In this document: positions 43,739-52,866 of the stretch, piece after piece | Numbering within the stretch: position 1 is the stretch's first letter | Layout of the letters: each line of letters opens with the position of its first letter | NCBI GenBank assembly: GCA_023434025.1 | Contig: JAEYTL010000027.1 | Location: 62,001-126,000, forward strand | Direction: 5' to 3' | Length of the DNA stretch: 64,000 nucleotides | Source of the DNA: Bacteroidota bacterium | GTDB taxonomy: Bacteria > Bacteroidota > Bacteroidia > Flavobacteriales > Flavobacteriaceae | The notes under the pieces: generated by a model | The model's database searches: none | Seen by the model: the letters and a program-made list of their open reading frames with translations, nothing else | Told to the model about the DNA's origin: nothing | Made by a program: the position numbers and the translations under genes

Positions 43739-44303
43739 AATTTATATCTTTTTTATTCTGTTATTCGGAGTTTTAATTGTCATGGATTCTTCATTAGAAG
43801 TAAAATATCCTTTTTCCAATACAAAGCCTGCTGCCAATGTCTTTGTTCAAAAGGCCGGCTTTATTTCTTCTTTTGAATGGCAACGCAGCGGTGCAGAAGA
43901 AGATTTATTCACACAAGTAAAACCTGATACATTATCATGGAAACTGTTAGGCGTAATCAAATACATTAAAAAACCGGACAAAGATTATCCGGATGGTGTG
44001 ATGTTTCCGATTATAAATTCTGATTTAAAAGCCAAAAACAAAAAGAAGATTGTGATGAGCGGTTTCATTATTCCGATTGATAATGTGTCGTATGCATTGA
44101 GTAAGAACGTTTTTGCTTCCTGTTTTTTCTGTGGTCAGGCCGGGCCGGAAACCATTATGGGGATCAAGTTTAAAGGACCGACACCAAAGTTGAAAACAGA
44201 CCAATATGTAACGATGGAAGGAACTTTCCGCTACAATGACAATGATGTAAACGATTGGATCTACCATATTGAAAACGCAGTAATCGTGAAAGGCGGAAAA
44301 TAA
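43731..44303 (+). CDS. Exported or membrane-anchored Cys-X2-Cys protein, DUF3299-like, partner of the His-rich ABC transporter
   Basis: The 190-residue protein has an N-terminal hydrophobic anchor (IYIFFILLFGVLIVM). Its core includes IVMSGFIIPIDNVSYALSKN, VFASCFFCGQAGPETIMGI (a Cys-X2-Cys) and VTMEGTFRYNDNDVNDWIYH. This pattern recalls DUF3299 proteins, which in proteobacteria sit beside ABC systems of the same build; I give the family name with caution. The start overlaps the permease gene by 8 nt, so translation is probably coupled. A role in metal delivery is inferred from the neighbour. Confidence 0.7.
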   Translation: MRKIYIFFILLFGVLIVMDSSLEVKYPFSNTKPAANVFVQKAGFISSFEWQRSGAEEDLFTQVKPDTLSWKLLGVIKYIKKPDKDYPDGVMFPIINSDLKAKNKKKIVMSGFIIPIDNVSYALSKNVFASCFFCGQAGPETIMGIKFKGPTPKLKTDQYVTMEGTFRYNDNDVNDWIYHIENAVIVKGGK

Positions 44304-44344
44304 AAGAAAGCCAATTTTTTTATTGCCAATCCATATTTTTTAAA

Positions 44345-45037
44345 ATGAAACTTTTCCAGCATAAATCAGACATTTTTTTTGACCTGGATCACACTTTGTG
44401 GGATTTTGAAAAAAACTCTGCGTTGGCTTTCAGCACTATTTTTGAAAAACATCAATTGGAGTTGGATTTAGATGACTTTCTGAATTATTATATCCCTGCA
44501 AACCTCAAGTTTTGGAAGTTATACAGAGAAGATAAGATTTCGCAGGAAGAGCTCCGTTATCAACGCCTGAAAGAGGTTTTTGATTCGATGGAAAAAGTGG
44601 TTGAGGATGACCTGATTCACCTTCTTTCGGAGGAGTATATTCACTATTTACCGCAGTTTAATCATTTATATGAGGGAGCATTTGAAATTTTAGACTATCT
44701 GTATCCAAAGTATAACCTTCACATTATTACCAATGGTTTTCAGTCTGTTCAGGACGGTAAAATGAAAAATGCCAACCTTTCAAAATATTTTAAAACCATC
44801 ACAAATTCTGAAACGGCAGGTGTAAAAAAGCCTAATCCGATTATTTTTAACCATGCTGTACAATCTGCCAATACCGAAAAAGAAAGATCGCTGATGATTG
44901 GTGATAGTTGGGAGGCGGATATCGAGGGAGCCCTGAATAGTGGAATTGATGCTATTTTTTTTAATGAATTTAACCTTCCTGTTGAAAATAATTTTCCGCA
45001 GGTAAATCATTTATTACACTTAAAGAATTATCTTTAA
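44345..45037 (+). CDS. YjjG family noncanonical pyrimidine nucleotidase (HAD phosphatase)
   Basis: The 230-residue protein has HAD motif I (IFFDLDHTLWDFEKNS), motif II (HIITNGFQSVQDGKM), motif III Lys (AGVKKPNPIIF) and motif IV (MIGDSWEADIEGAL). The cap helices and length fit the YjjG group, which dephosphorylates noncanonical pyrimidine nucleotides. It is cytoplasmic. It lies about 40 nt after the ABC operon on the same strand and may be read from it. Confidence 0.88.
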   Translation: MKLFQHKSDIFFDLDHTLWDFEKNSALAFSTIFEKHQLELDLDDFLNYYIPANLKFWKLYREDKISQEELRYQRLKEVFDSMEKVVEDDLIHLLSEEYIHYLPQFNHLYEGAFEILDYLYPKYNLHIITNGFQSVQDGKMKNANLSKYFKTITNSETAGVKKPNPIIFNHAVQSANTEKERSLMIGDSWEADIEGALNSGIDAIFFNEFNLPVENNFPQVNHLLHLKNYL

Positions 45038-45054
45038 CCTTATTTATTTTTGAG

Positions 45055-45816
45055 ATGAAAAAAATGCTCCTTTTAGTTTTGTTGTGCAGTTCGGTTCAGT
45101 TTTTTGCCCAAAGCCTGAACAATTATCAGTATGTCATAGTTCCCGTAAAGTTTAATGATTTTGATAGTGAAAATCAATATCGTTTAAATACCATTACCAA
45201 ATTTAATCTGGAAAAGATGGGTTTTATTGCTTTCTATGAGAACACAAACATTCCGGTTGAAATACTCAGTCAGCGATGTGATATCTTAACCGTAGATGTT
45301 GTAAAAGACAATAAGCTTTTTTGGACAAAAGTATTTGTGGTTTTTAAAGATTGCTACGGAAAAGTTATTCATCAGAGTGAAGTTGGAAAAACTAAGGAGA
45401 AAGAACTTAAAGAAGCTTATCCAAAAGCCTTGAACGAGGCTTTCCAGTCACTTTTTGCGTTGAATTATAAATTCAATGGAACAAAAAACAGTGCCGCAAA
45501 AGTTATTACAGATCAGGCAGTTGCTCCTAAAGTTGCTGTTTCAACCGAAAAACAGCAAAACAGTTTACCCAGTTCGGTTCCTGACACAACGGATTATTCA
45601 AAATTATTATTTGCCCAGCCCACTCCAAACGGTTATCAGTTGATTGATTCTACGCCAAAAGTAATTTTCAAGTTGTTTAAGACTGACAGTCCTTCGATGT
45701 TTTTAGCTCAAAAAGAAGGGCAGAACGGAGTTGTTTCATTAAAAGACGGTAGTTGGTTTTTTGAATATCAGGAAAACGAAAAGGTAATTTCAGAGAAATT
45801 AGAAATTAAATTCTAA
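45055..45816 (+). CDS. Secreted protein of unknown function (253 aa)
   Basis: The protein has a signal peptide (KMLLLVLLCSSVQFFAQ). Its first 140 residues alternate strands and helices (YQYVIVPVKFNDFDSENQYR; CDILTVDVVKDNKLFWTKVF; GKTKEKELKEAYPKALNEAF). This resembles an envelope protein type common in flavobacteria that I cannot name. A low-complexity linker (KQQNSLPSSVPDTTDYSK) and a C-terminal beta part follow. No sorting tail is present. It overlaps the convergent rarA gene by 4 nt. Confidence 0.7.
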   Translation: MKKMLLLVLLCSSVQFFAQSLNNYQYVIVPVKFNDFDSENQYRLNTITKFNLEKMGFIAFYENTNIPVEILSQRCDILTVDVVKDNKLFWTKVFVVFKDCYGKVIHQSEVGKTKEKELKEAYPKALNEAFQSLFALNYKFNGTKNSAAKVITDQAVAPKVAVSTEKQQNSLPSSVPDTTDYSKLLFAQPTPNGYQLIDSTPKVIFKLFKTDSPSMFLAQKEGQNGVVSLKDGSWFFEYQENEKVISEKLEIKF

Positions 45817-47090
45817 TAACCATATTTATCTTTCCAACGGTTTTTTAAAAAATTCCGCAGCTCTTTTTCTCTCGCATTATTCCCGGGTTCATAAAATGAG
45901 GTGTTCTGAATTTCATCCGGCAGAAATTCCTGTTCGGCAAAATTATTTTCAAAATCGTGTGCGTATTTATATTCATCGCCGTAACCTAATTCTTTCATCA
46001 GTTTGGTAGGGGCGTTCCGCAAATGCAGAGGAACAGGTAAATCGCCGGTTTGTTTAACGATTTGTTGTGCTTTGCCAATGGCCATATAGCTCGCATTGCT
46101 TTTAGCAGAAGTGGCTAAATAAATAGCACATTGACTGAGAATGATCCTGCTTTCAGGGTAACCAATCGTTGTGACAGCCTGAAAGGTATTATTCGCCATT
46201 ATCAATGCTGTCGGATTGGCATTGCCGATATCTTCGCTGGCTAGAATGAGCATTCTGCGGGCAATGAATTTTACATCTTCACCGCCTTCAATCATTCGGG
46301 CCAGCCAATATACGGCACCATTCGGGTCGCTTCCGCGGATGGATTTGATAAAAGCAGAAACAATATCGTAATGCTGTTCGCCGGTTTTGTCATACAAAAC
46401 CGTATTTTTCTGAACCAACTGCATTACCTTTTCATTGGTAATTTTAATTTGATCGGATTCTGCAGCATTGATAATCAGTTCGAAAATATTGAGGAGCTTT
46501 CTGCCGTCACCTCCGGAAAGCCGCAATAAAGCTTCTGTTTCGGCCAGATCTATATGTTTTGTTTTTAAGATTGTGTCCTGTTTGATAGCACGGTGTAATA
46601 ATTGTTCTAAATCTTCTTTGGAAAATGCGTTCAGAATATAAACCTGACATCTTGACAAAAGGGCGGGAATAACTTCAAAGCTCGGATTTTCGGTGGTAGC
46701 TCCGATCAATGTAATCCATCCTTTTTCAACGGCAGCCAACAATGAATCTTGTTGTGATTTGCTGAACCGGTGAATCTCGTCGATAAACAAAATTGGGTTT
46801 TTAGCGGTAAATAAACCACCACTGGCTTTTGCTTTTTCAATCACTTCGCGAATATCTTTTACCCCTGAATTGATAGCACTCAGCGTAAAAAAAGGACGCT
46901 TACTTTCTTGTGCCATGATTTGTGCTAAAGTCGTTTTTCCGGTTCCGGGTGGTCCCCATAAAATCAAACTCGGAATGATTCCTTTGGCAATCTGGTGGGT
47001 CAGCGAACCTTGTTCGCCGACCAAGTGCAACTGGCTGATGTACTCTGATAATTGTTGTGGCCGGATGCGTTCGGCAAGTGGTGCTTCCAT
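45813..47090 (-). CDS. rarA: Replication-associated recombination protein RarA (MgsA)
   Basis: The 425-residue AAA+ ATPase has Walker A LILWGPPGTGKTTLAQIMA, Walker B ILFIDEIHRFSKSQQD, sensor 1 LIGATTENPSFEVIPALLSR and a C-terminal tetramerisation region (SDPNGAVYWLARMIEGGED, then FIARRMLILASEDIG) characteristic of RarA/MgsA/WRNIP1. It acts at stalled replication forks. The start at 47090 gives the typical opening MEAPLAERIRPQQLSEY. Confidence 0.95.
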   Translation of the reverse strand: MEAPLAERIRPQQLSEYISQLHLVGEQGSLTHQIAKGIIPSLILWGPPGTGKTTLAQIMAQESKRPFFTLSAINSGVKDIREVIEKAKASGGLFTAKNPILFIDEIHRFSKSQQDSLLAAVEKGWITLIGATTENPSFEVIPALLSRCQVYILNAFSKEDLEQLLHRAIKQDTILKTKHIDLAETEALLRLSGGDGRKLLNIFELIINAAESDQIKITNEKVMQLVQKNTVLYDKTGEQHYDIVSAFIKSIRGSDPNGAVYWLARMIEGGEDVKFIARRMLILASEDIGNANPTALIMANNTFQAVTTIGYPESRIILSQCAIYLATSAKSNASYMAIGKAQQIVKQTGDLPVPLHLRNAPTKLMKELGYGDEYKYAHDFENNFAEQEFLPDEIQNTSFYEPGNNAREKELRNFLKNRWKDKYGY

Positions 47091-47162
47091 GGTGTAAAAA
47101 TACTGATTTCTGACAAAAAAGCACTATTTTCGTTTTGGTTGTATTTTTGATAAGAGGTCTGT

Positions 47163-47918
47163 ATGAAACAAAATTCCTTTATTTTTTCAACTTCTGTTAT
47201 TGCCTGGCCTTTATTCTTTGTACTGGCTCTGTGGATTGTTTTCTGGGTGGAAGTCCGGTTCAGAATCGATTTAAGCAGTTATGGTATTCTCCCCCGAACG
47301 TTAAGCGGATTAAAAGGGATTATTTTAAGCCCGTTTTTACATGGAGATATTAAACATTTATATAATAATTCGATCCCGTTATTATTCTTAATTGCTGTTT
47401 TACGCTATTTCTACAGAGAAGTTTCGTTGCAGGTTTTAGTGTTTGGAATTTTGGCTTCAGGTCTCGGAACATGGTTGATTGGCAGAGAAAGCTATCATAT
47501 CGGTGCAAGCGGATTAATTTATGTTCTGGTTAGTTTTATTTTTTTTAAAGGTATTCAAACGCAATATTATCGATTGGTTGCCTTGTCTTTAGTAATCGTC
47601 ATGTTATATGGTGGAATGGTATGGTATATTTTTCCCGAAGTTGAAAACGGTATTTCCTGGGAAGGACATTTGTCCGGATTCATCACCGGATTTTTATTTT
47701 CACTGTTATACAAAGCTGAAAAATACAAAAAACCAATTCGTTATGAATGGGAGAAACCGGATTTTAATCCTGAAAACGATCCGTTTATGAAGCATTTTGA
47801 CGAGCATGGTAACTTTGTCAACACCCCTAAACCTGAAGAGACAGAAGCTGATTTCACTTTTTTCAACATCGATGAAAAGGTGTTTTATGAGTTCAAACCG
47901 AAAAAAGAGGAGGAGTGA
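47163..47918 (+). CDS. Rhomboid family intramembrane serine protease
   Basis: The 251-residue protein has about six membrane segments. Rhomboid signatures are present: HGDIKHLYNNS (the HxxxN loop), catalytic Ser at about 116 in IGASGLIYV (GxSG) and the partner His at about 169 in WEGHLSGFITG. The C-terminal 60 residues are a soluble acidic tail. It cleaves membrane-anchored substrates within the bilayer; targets are unknown. It lies divergent from rarA and convergent with rlmB. Confidence 0.9.
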   Translation: MKQNSFIFSTSVIAWPLFFVLALWIVFWVEVRFRIDLSSYGILPRTLSGLKGIILSPFLHGDIKHLYNNSIPLLFLIAVLRYFYREVSLQVLVFGILASGLGTWLIGRESYHIGASGLIYVLVSFIFFKGIQTQYYRLVALSLVIVMLYGGMVWYIFPEVENGISWEGHLSGFITGFLFSLLYKAEKYKKPIRYEWEKPDFNPENDPFMKHFDEHGNFVNTPKPEETEADFTFFNIDEKVFYEFKPKKEEE

Positions 47919-47921
47919 TGA

Positions 47922-48659
47922 TTATTGTCTTCTCTGTCTGACCACTTCATACAAAAAAGCTCCGCAGGCAACCGAAACATTCAACGAAGCAATCGTTCCG
48001 AACATCGGCAATTTTGCTTTTTCATCCACGATTTTCAGAACCGACGGGTTAATGCCACGATCTTCGCTCCCCATGATGATAGCCAGCGGTTCGTTGAGCG
48101 ATAAGTCATAAATAGAATCCTCTGTTTTTTCGGTGGCGGCAATGATTTTAACCCCGGAACCCTGAAGATAAAAAATAGCATCTTTGATATGTTCTACTTT
48201 GCAGATGGGAACGTTAAAAACCGCTCCGGCACTGGTTTTAACCGTGTCTCCGTTTACTGGTGCAGCACCTTGTTTGCCGATAATAATGCCGTCAACACCG
48301 GTGCATTCGGCTGTACGGATAATAGCTCCGAAATTTCGGGCATCAGAAAGTTGGTCTAACATAAGAAACAGTGGTGTTTTTCCATTTTCAAGCACCTTGG
48401 AAATCAAGCTTTCCAGGTCGTGAAAATTTACAGGGGCAATGGTTGCCACGGCACCTTGGTGGTTTTTAGAAGTAAGACGGTTGAGTTTTTCAACCGGAAC
48501 ATACGTGAAATTCACTTTGTGCGATTTCATTACTTTCATTAAATCACGCATTAAATCGCTCTGAGCATCTTTTTGCAAAAATACTTTGTCAATTTCTTTA
48601 CCGGCCTGAATAGCTTCTATAATCGCCCTGATCCCAAAAATCTGATTGTCTTTATCCAT
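47922..48659 (-). CDS. rlmB: 23S rRNA (guanosine-2'-O)-methyltransferase RlmB-like (SpoU family)
   Basis: The ATG at 48659 gives 245 residues starting MDKDNQIFGIRAIIEAIQAG; the frame upstream to 48806 lies within the next gene and is rejected. It has a small N-terminal substrate-binding domain and a SPOUT knot with the three SpoU motifs: LDQLSDARNFGAIIRTAECT, IIMGSEDRGINPSVL and LNVSVACGAFLYEVVRQ. RlmB methylates G2251 of 23S rRNA; assignment to this site is by family resemblance. Confidence 0.9.
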   Translation of the reverse strand: MDKDNQIFGIRAIIEAIQAGKEIDKVFLQKDAQSDLMRDLMKVMKSHKVNFTYVPVEKLNRLTSKNHQGAVATIAPVNFHDLESLISKVLENGKTPLFLMLDQLSDARNFGAIIRTAECTGVDGIIIGKQGAAPVNGDTVKTSAGAVFNVPICKVEHIKDAIFYLQGSGVKIIAATEKTEDSIYDLSLNEPLAIIMGSEDRGINPSVLKIVDEKAKLPMFGTIASLNVSVACGAFLYEVVRQRRQ

Positions 48660-48687
48660 GCGGCAAAGGTATGATTTCTTTGTAAAC

Positions 48688-50355
48688 CTAAAAAGTTGTT
48701 TTGAAACTAATATGCACAATCGAATTTGAAAGCTTAATTTCCTGATTGCCAACACTGCCGTTGGCATAGACCAAGTTAAAGAGGCCGTTTTTGGTGAGAA
48801 GACCAAAACCGAATCCTAATCCCAAAAGTGAATCATTCAGGTTAGTTGTTTGATCCTGATAATAACCGTAATCAATAATGGAATGAATATACATGCCGGA
48901 AGACAGCACATACCGGTATTCCGTCAGTATAGACGAAAATAAATTGCCCTGCAGACTGTTTTCGTTAAAACCCCGTATAGAGTTTATGCCGCCAAAGCGA
49001 TGTAGTTCATTCACAATATAGGCATCGCTTTTCAGGTAGTAATTCAGTGTTTTGAGGTGTAGGATATTTTTGGTGTTTAAATAAACATTATGCCGCAGCT
49101 CGAGTTGGCCTAACAGTTGATTTTGTGAATCTATTTTAGAATCCCTGCTCCCTAAGCCAATTTTTACATCGACAGCGGTTTTTTCGGGAAACAGAAAATC
49201 ATCGGTTTTAAAGTCGGTATATTCGAACTGCCCGGTAACGAAAGCATTTTTGAAATCACTGATAAAAGCAGAGTTCGTATTTTGAATATCACTTGATTCA
49301 GTGGACTGATAGCCTAAATAAATCCGGGTGTTGTAGGTGAGAAGATAACCTAAATCAATGGAAGTCCGCGTGTTTTGAAAAGTACTATCCTGTTTAAAAA
49401 TCTGTAACTCGGTTTTAAGCCCCAGTGAACTTTTAAAAAGATACGGAATTTGTAAACCTGCATTAAACGTAGTTTGCTCATTACCGTCGCTTTTCCAGAA
49501 AACAGAGAATTGTTCGCCGGAATTTAAAAGGTTGTGCAAAAGTAAATCAACATAACCGTTAAAGTTTATTTTCCCGCCATCGTCATTTGTAAATCCCACA
49601 AAACCATCAAATCGGTTGGCTTTAGCTTTCTCTAAATATACATAAACTTTGGTGGAATCTTGCGTAAATAGTATTTCAGGATACTTAGTTTGTCTTACAA
49701 ACCGGAAACTTTCCACAGTTTTATACAATTTTTCTAGGTTTGATTGATTAAAAGTTTGTTTGGCATACATTTTTCTTAAATTTTTCCGATGGCTTTCCGG
49801 GAATTTTTCAAAGCCTTCAACAACGATGTCGTTCAAGGCCCTTGGTTGGTTTGACTTTATCATCAAATCGGCGTATAGGTTCTTTTGTTGTGTCCTGAAG
49901 TTTTCTAACTTTAACTGGGCTAAGGAATAGCCTGTTGCTTCCAGACGTTTCAGAATATTATTCATAAAAGGCTGAACGTTTTCAATAGGAAGCTTCAGCA
50001 CACCCTCATTCACTTTATAATCATCACTTAAAAAAGGAATCATTTCTGTCTCTATATGGATAAACACGTGCGAAGTTTTTTTTCCTAAGCGGTATTCGAA
50101 CAGAAAAGTAGAGTCATTTATCTTTTTGTTGGATAAGTTTTCATTTTCCAAATAACCTGATTCAAAAAGCTTTCTGCTGAATGATTCCGTTTCGTCAACC
50201 ACGCCTTTAGCGTTCACAAATTGCTTGTTATATCCGATGGAATCAATTTTTTTTGTTTCCGTATAATCTGATCCTTTGATCGTTAAATAGAGGTTCTGGG
50301 CTTTTCCCCAACAGAAAAACATAGCGAGCAATAGTGTAAGCCAAAACCTTTTCAA
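48688..50355 (-). CDS. Omp85/BamA-TamA-like outer-membrane protein
   Basis: The 555-residue protein has a signal peptide (FWLTLLLAMFFCWGKAQ), about 200 residues with POTRA-like features (LNDIVVEGFEKFPESHRKNL, for example) and a C-terminal barrel. The barrel has the Omp85 motif INSIRGFNENSLQGN and ends in IVHISFKTTF with a terminal Phe. It is expected in the outer membrane, in protein insertion or translocation. It is shorter than BamA, so a TamA-like or accessory role is more likely. Confidence 0.82.
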   Translation of the reverse strand: MKRFWLTLLLAMFFCWGKAQNLYLTIKGSDYTETKKIDSIGYNKQFVNAKGVVDETESFSRKLFESGYLENENLSNKKINDSTFLFEYRLGKKTSHVFIHIETEMIPFLSDDYKVNEGVLKLPIENVQPFMNNILKRLEATGYSLAQLKLENFRTQQKNLYADLMIKSNQPRALNDIVVEGFEKFPESHRKNLRKMYAKQTFNQSNLEKLYKTVESFRFVRQTKYPEILFTQDSTKVYVYLEKAKANRFDGFVGFTNDDGGKINFNGYVDLLLHNLLNSGEQFSVFWKSDGNEQTTFNAGLQIPYLFKSSLGLKTELQIFKQDSTFQNTRTSIDLGYLLTYNTRIYLGYQSTESSDIQNTNSAFISDFKNAFVTGQFEYTDFKTDDFLFPEKTAVDVKIGLGSRDSKIDSQNQLLGQLELRHNVYLNTKNILHLKTLNYYLKSDAYIVNELHRFGGINSIRGFNENSLQGNLFSSILTEYRYVLSSGMYIHSIIDYGYYQDQTTNLNDSLLGLGFGFGLLTKNGLFNLVYANGSVGNQEIKLSNSIVHISFKTTF

Positions 50356-50546
50356 CGCTTTTTTTAATTTTGATAAAAGTAACGTAAAAAAAGCAAATAT
50401 GTTACAGTCCTTTTCGTCGCTATTTCATTAAAAGAGCTTTAAGAGTTTAATTATTTTTGTTGTTTCTGAACTACTCAAGATTGAAACAATAAGCAAAAGA
50501 TACGTTTCAGGAGGTAATTCTAAACAGTGGAGTCATTTAAAAAAAG

Positions 50547-52742
50547 TTAGTTTTTAATGAATTTCATCCTGTTAGTATTACCGTCTGTTGTTTTTATGAT
50601 GATCATATAAATTCCAGACACTAAATGCGGGATGTCAATCTTTTTAATGTCCGGTTGCCGGTTGGTCAGTATTTTTCTTCCGGAACAATCAAATATTTCT
50701 AAACGTTCAATACTGGTTTCTGATTGTATAAACAGTTCGTCAGTTGCCGGATTTGGGTAAATTGTTATGCTCTTGCTAAAGGAATGTTCTTCTGTTGATA
50801 AGGAATTATGAATATAATAATAAATACCGGTGCTTACATTCGGGTTATTAGTGTCATTCACAATGATAAAAGGAATGTCATTATAGTGTGCAACAACATC
50901 CAGCTGACTATTATCTATGATTGTTTCAGTAGGTAAACCGATATTTTCCCAGCTGATACCGTTGTCAACGGATTGATATACCCCTTCGAACGTATGGGCA
51001 ATAAAATGACCTTCGTTTGTGACTTTAAAACCCAATAGTTGATTACTCGGAAAAAGAAAAGGGGTGTTGAACGCTTCTAAAGAAAAGATTCCTTCGTTAT
51101 TTTTAATCTCATATATATGACGGCCTGCTACAAAGGTCCGGCTTCCGTAAGACTGTATTTTAGCGTAAGCAAAAGACAAGGTAGGGTTACTGTAATTAAA
51201 CGGAATCAGTTGCCAGTTATTTCCATTGACGGAAGTGTACAATTGATCTGTGCCAAAAAAAGATATTTTGGCAAAAAAACGACCGTTGGCATCTTGTGAG
51301 AAATCTGAAAAACTTGAAGTTGTACTTAAGTTGGGATTACCGGCAACAGTAGCAACAACTGACCAGGTTTGTCCTCCGTCAAAAGAGCCATATATTTTTT
51401 GGGAGAGAAAAAAACTAGAATGGGATGTGAAAATTCCGTCCAGTTCACCTTTTTTAAATAAGGAAATGCCTCCGGCTGTCTGAAGGATAAAATCTTCCGG
51501 CACATTTGTTTCTGTAAATGATTGTCCGTTATTATCTGATCGGTAAATTTTTCTGAAGGTGTTGGCAAAAACGGTATTGTTTCCTGCAACTATTACATTG
51601 TTTATTCCATAAGGTGTATCCCCTAAGTGGACTCCTGCCCATTCTTCTGACTGAGGTTCAAGCATAGATAGTTTGTTGGTAAAAAAGTTACTGTAGGCAA
51701 ATAACCTGTTGTTGTGGTTAAACGTCAGTTGGTCAAGTGCTCCTTCTAAGCCATCATTAAGCTGTTCCCAGTTCAGGTTAGAAGTATTTAGTCTTTGTGT
51801 AATATACTCAGCCGAGAAATTATATATTCCGTTATTATTGTCGCTCACAATGCTTACGACAAAATGTGGTTCGTTATTCAGATTGTTGTTTTCCCAGTTA
51901 ATATTGTTCACAGGTGTTTTATAAATGCCGGATTCACTACCCATCCATAAATGCTCGGATGCATTGTCGTAGAATACTGTCGTGTATTTTTCATTTGGAT
52001 GAGGTAGGGACATTGTTGTCCAGTTAGTATAATCATCTGAATACAATAGTGTGATTTCCTGTGTGCTGATGTTTCTGTTCAGGGCATATACTCTGCCGTT
52101 TTCATCTTCAGTAAAACTAAAAACGTGTCCCGAAATGTGGTTGGTAGGTGAAAATGTATTTGCGTTGTTATCAGAAATCCATATTCCCATGTGATTTCCA
52201 ACCAGAAGTTTTTCGTTGGCGGTATAATGTAACACGCTTGGTGTGGCATTAAGATTTCCGGTTATTGTTTTCACCTGTCCGGCTGTTCCCTGATTGGTAA
52301 AGACTGTAATTTTTGGCGTTCCGAAATGGCCTGCAAAAAATAAGTTCGGATTGTTGGTCATTGCAAAGGAGGAATATCCCTCATGATGCCCTGATACCGG
52401 ACTTGTTTCCATCCAGTTGTTTCCCCAGTTTGAGCCAAAATCAGAAGAATGAAAAAGTCCCTGAAAAGCTGTTCCGATGTAAACACGATTGGAGTTTTTG
52501 TCCACGGCAATGCCTTCCAGTGAAAGTGTGCTCCAATGCGTTATTTTCTGCCAGCTATTACCCGCTGTTTTGTAGTAAATTTCGTTATCCAGGGTAACCA
52601 TAAACAAGGTGCCTGAATTGTTGGAAGCAATTTTTTTAGGGATAACGTTAACCGGGAATTCTTTATAATAGAACCATTGCTGTGCATTTGACGGATGACT
52701 CAAAAATGCAAGTGTAATAATAAGGAGTAGTTTTGCTTTCAT
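50547..52742 (-). CDS. T9SS-sorted beta-propeller (BNR/VPS10-like) secreted protein
   Basis: The 731-residue protein has a signal peptide ending near SNAQQ. It then has many repeats of the sialidase/VPS10-like type (SSDFGSNWGN, SDDYTNWTTM, RSDNNGQSFTET, FDGGQTWSVV, SVDNGISWENI), the Asp-box-like pattern S/D-x-D-x-G-x-x-W. A type A T9SS tail closes it (ITIYPNPATDELFI...GIYMIIIKTTDGN). It is exported to the surface. The ligand or substrate is unknown; sialidase catalytic arginines are not evident. Confidence 0.85.
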   Translation of the reverse strand: MKAKLLLIITLAFLSHPSNAQQWFYYKEFPVNVIPKKIASNNSGTLFMVTLDNEIYYKTAGNSWQKITHWSTLSLEGIAVDKNSNRVYIGTAFQGLFHSSDFGSNWGNNWMETSPVSGHHEGYSSFAMTNNPNLFFAGHFGTPKITVFTNQGTAGQVKTITGNLNATPSVLHYTANEKLLVGNHMGIWISDNNANTFSPTNHISGHVFSFTEDENGRVYALNRNISTQEITLLYSDDYTNWTTMSLPHPNEKYTTVFYDNASEHLWMGSESGIYKTPVNNINWENNNLNNEPHFVVSIVSDNNNGIYNFSAEYITQRLNTSNLNWEQLNDGLEGALDQLTFNHNNRLFAYSNFFTNKLSMLEPQSEEWAGVHLGDTPYGINNVIVAGNNTVFANTFRKIYRSDNNGQSFTETNVPEDFILQTAGGISLFKKGELDGIFTSHSSFFLSQKIYGSFDGGQTWSVVATVAGNPNLSTTSSFSDFSQDANGRFFAKISFFGTDQLYTSVNGNNWQLIPFNYSNPTLSFAYAKIQSYGSRTFVAGRHIYEIKNNEGIFSLEAFNTPFLFPSNQLLGFKVTNEGHFIAHTFEGVYQSVDNGISWENIGLPTETIIDNSQLDVVAHYNDIPFIIVNDTNNPNVSTGIYYYIHNSLSTEEHSFSKSITIYPNPATDELFIQSETSIERLEIFDCSGRKILTNRQPDIKKIDIPHLVSGIYMIIIKTTDGNTNRMKFIKN

Positions 52743-52866
52743 CTAAATCTTTTTTTGATAAAATTAGAAATGTTATGATAAAATATGATTTTTTATTACC
52801 AACAGTATTATTTTCTTGATGAACAACAGTAACCTGATTTTAGATTTTTAAATAAATGACACCGGG

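Noticed and set aside
48660..48806. Longer start for rlmB
   Set aside because: The extension lies within the downstream end of the Omp85-like gene on the same strand, while MDKDNQIFGIRAI at 48659 is the typical SpoU-family opening.
50356..50546. Possible RNA gene or terminator between the Omp85-like gene and the T9SS propeller gene
   Set aside because: I found no stem with a T-run, no tRNA-like pattern and no repeat word in this 191-nt gap.
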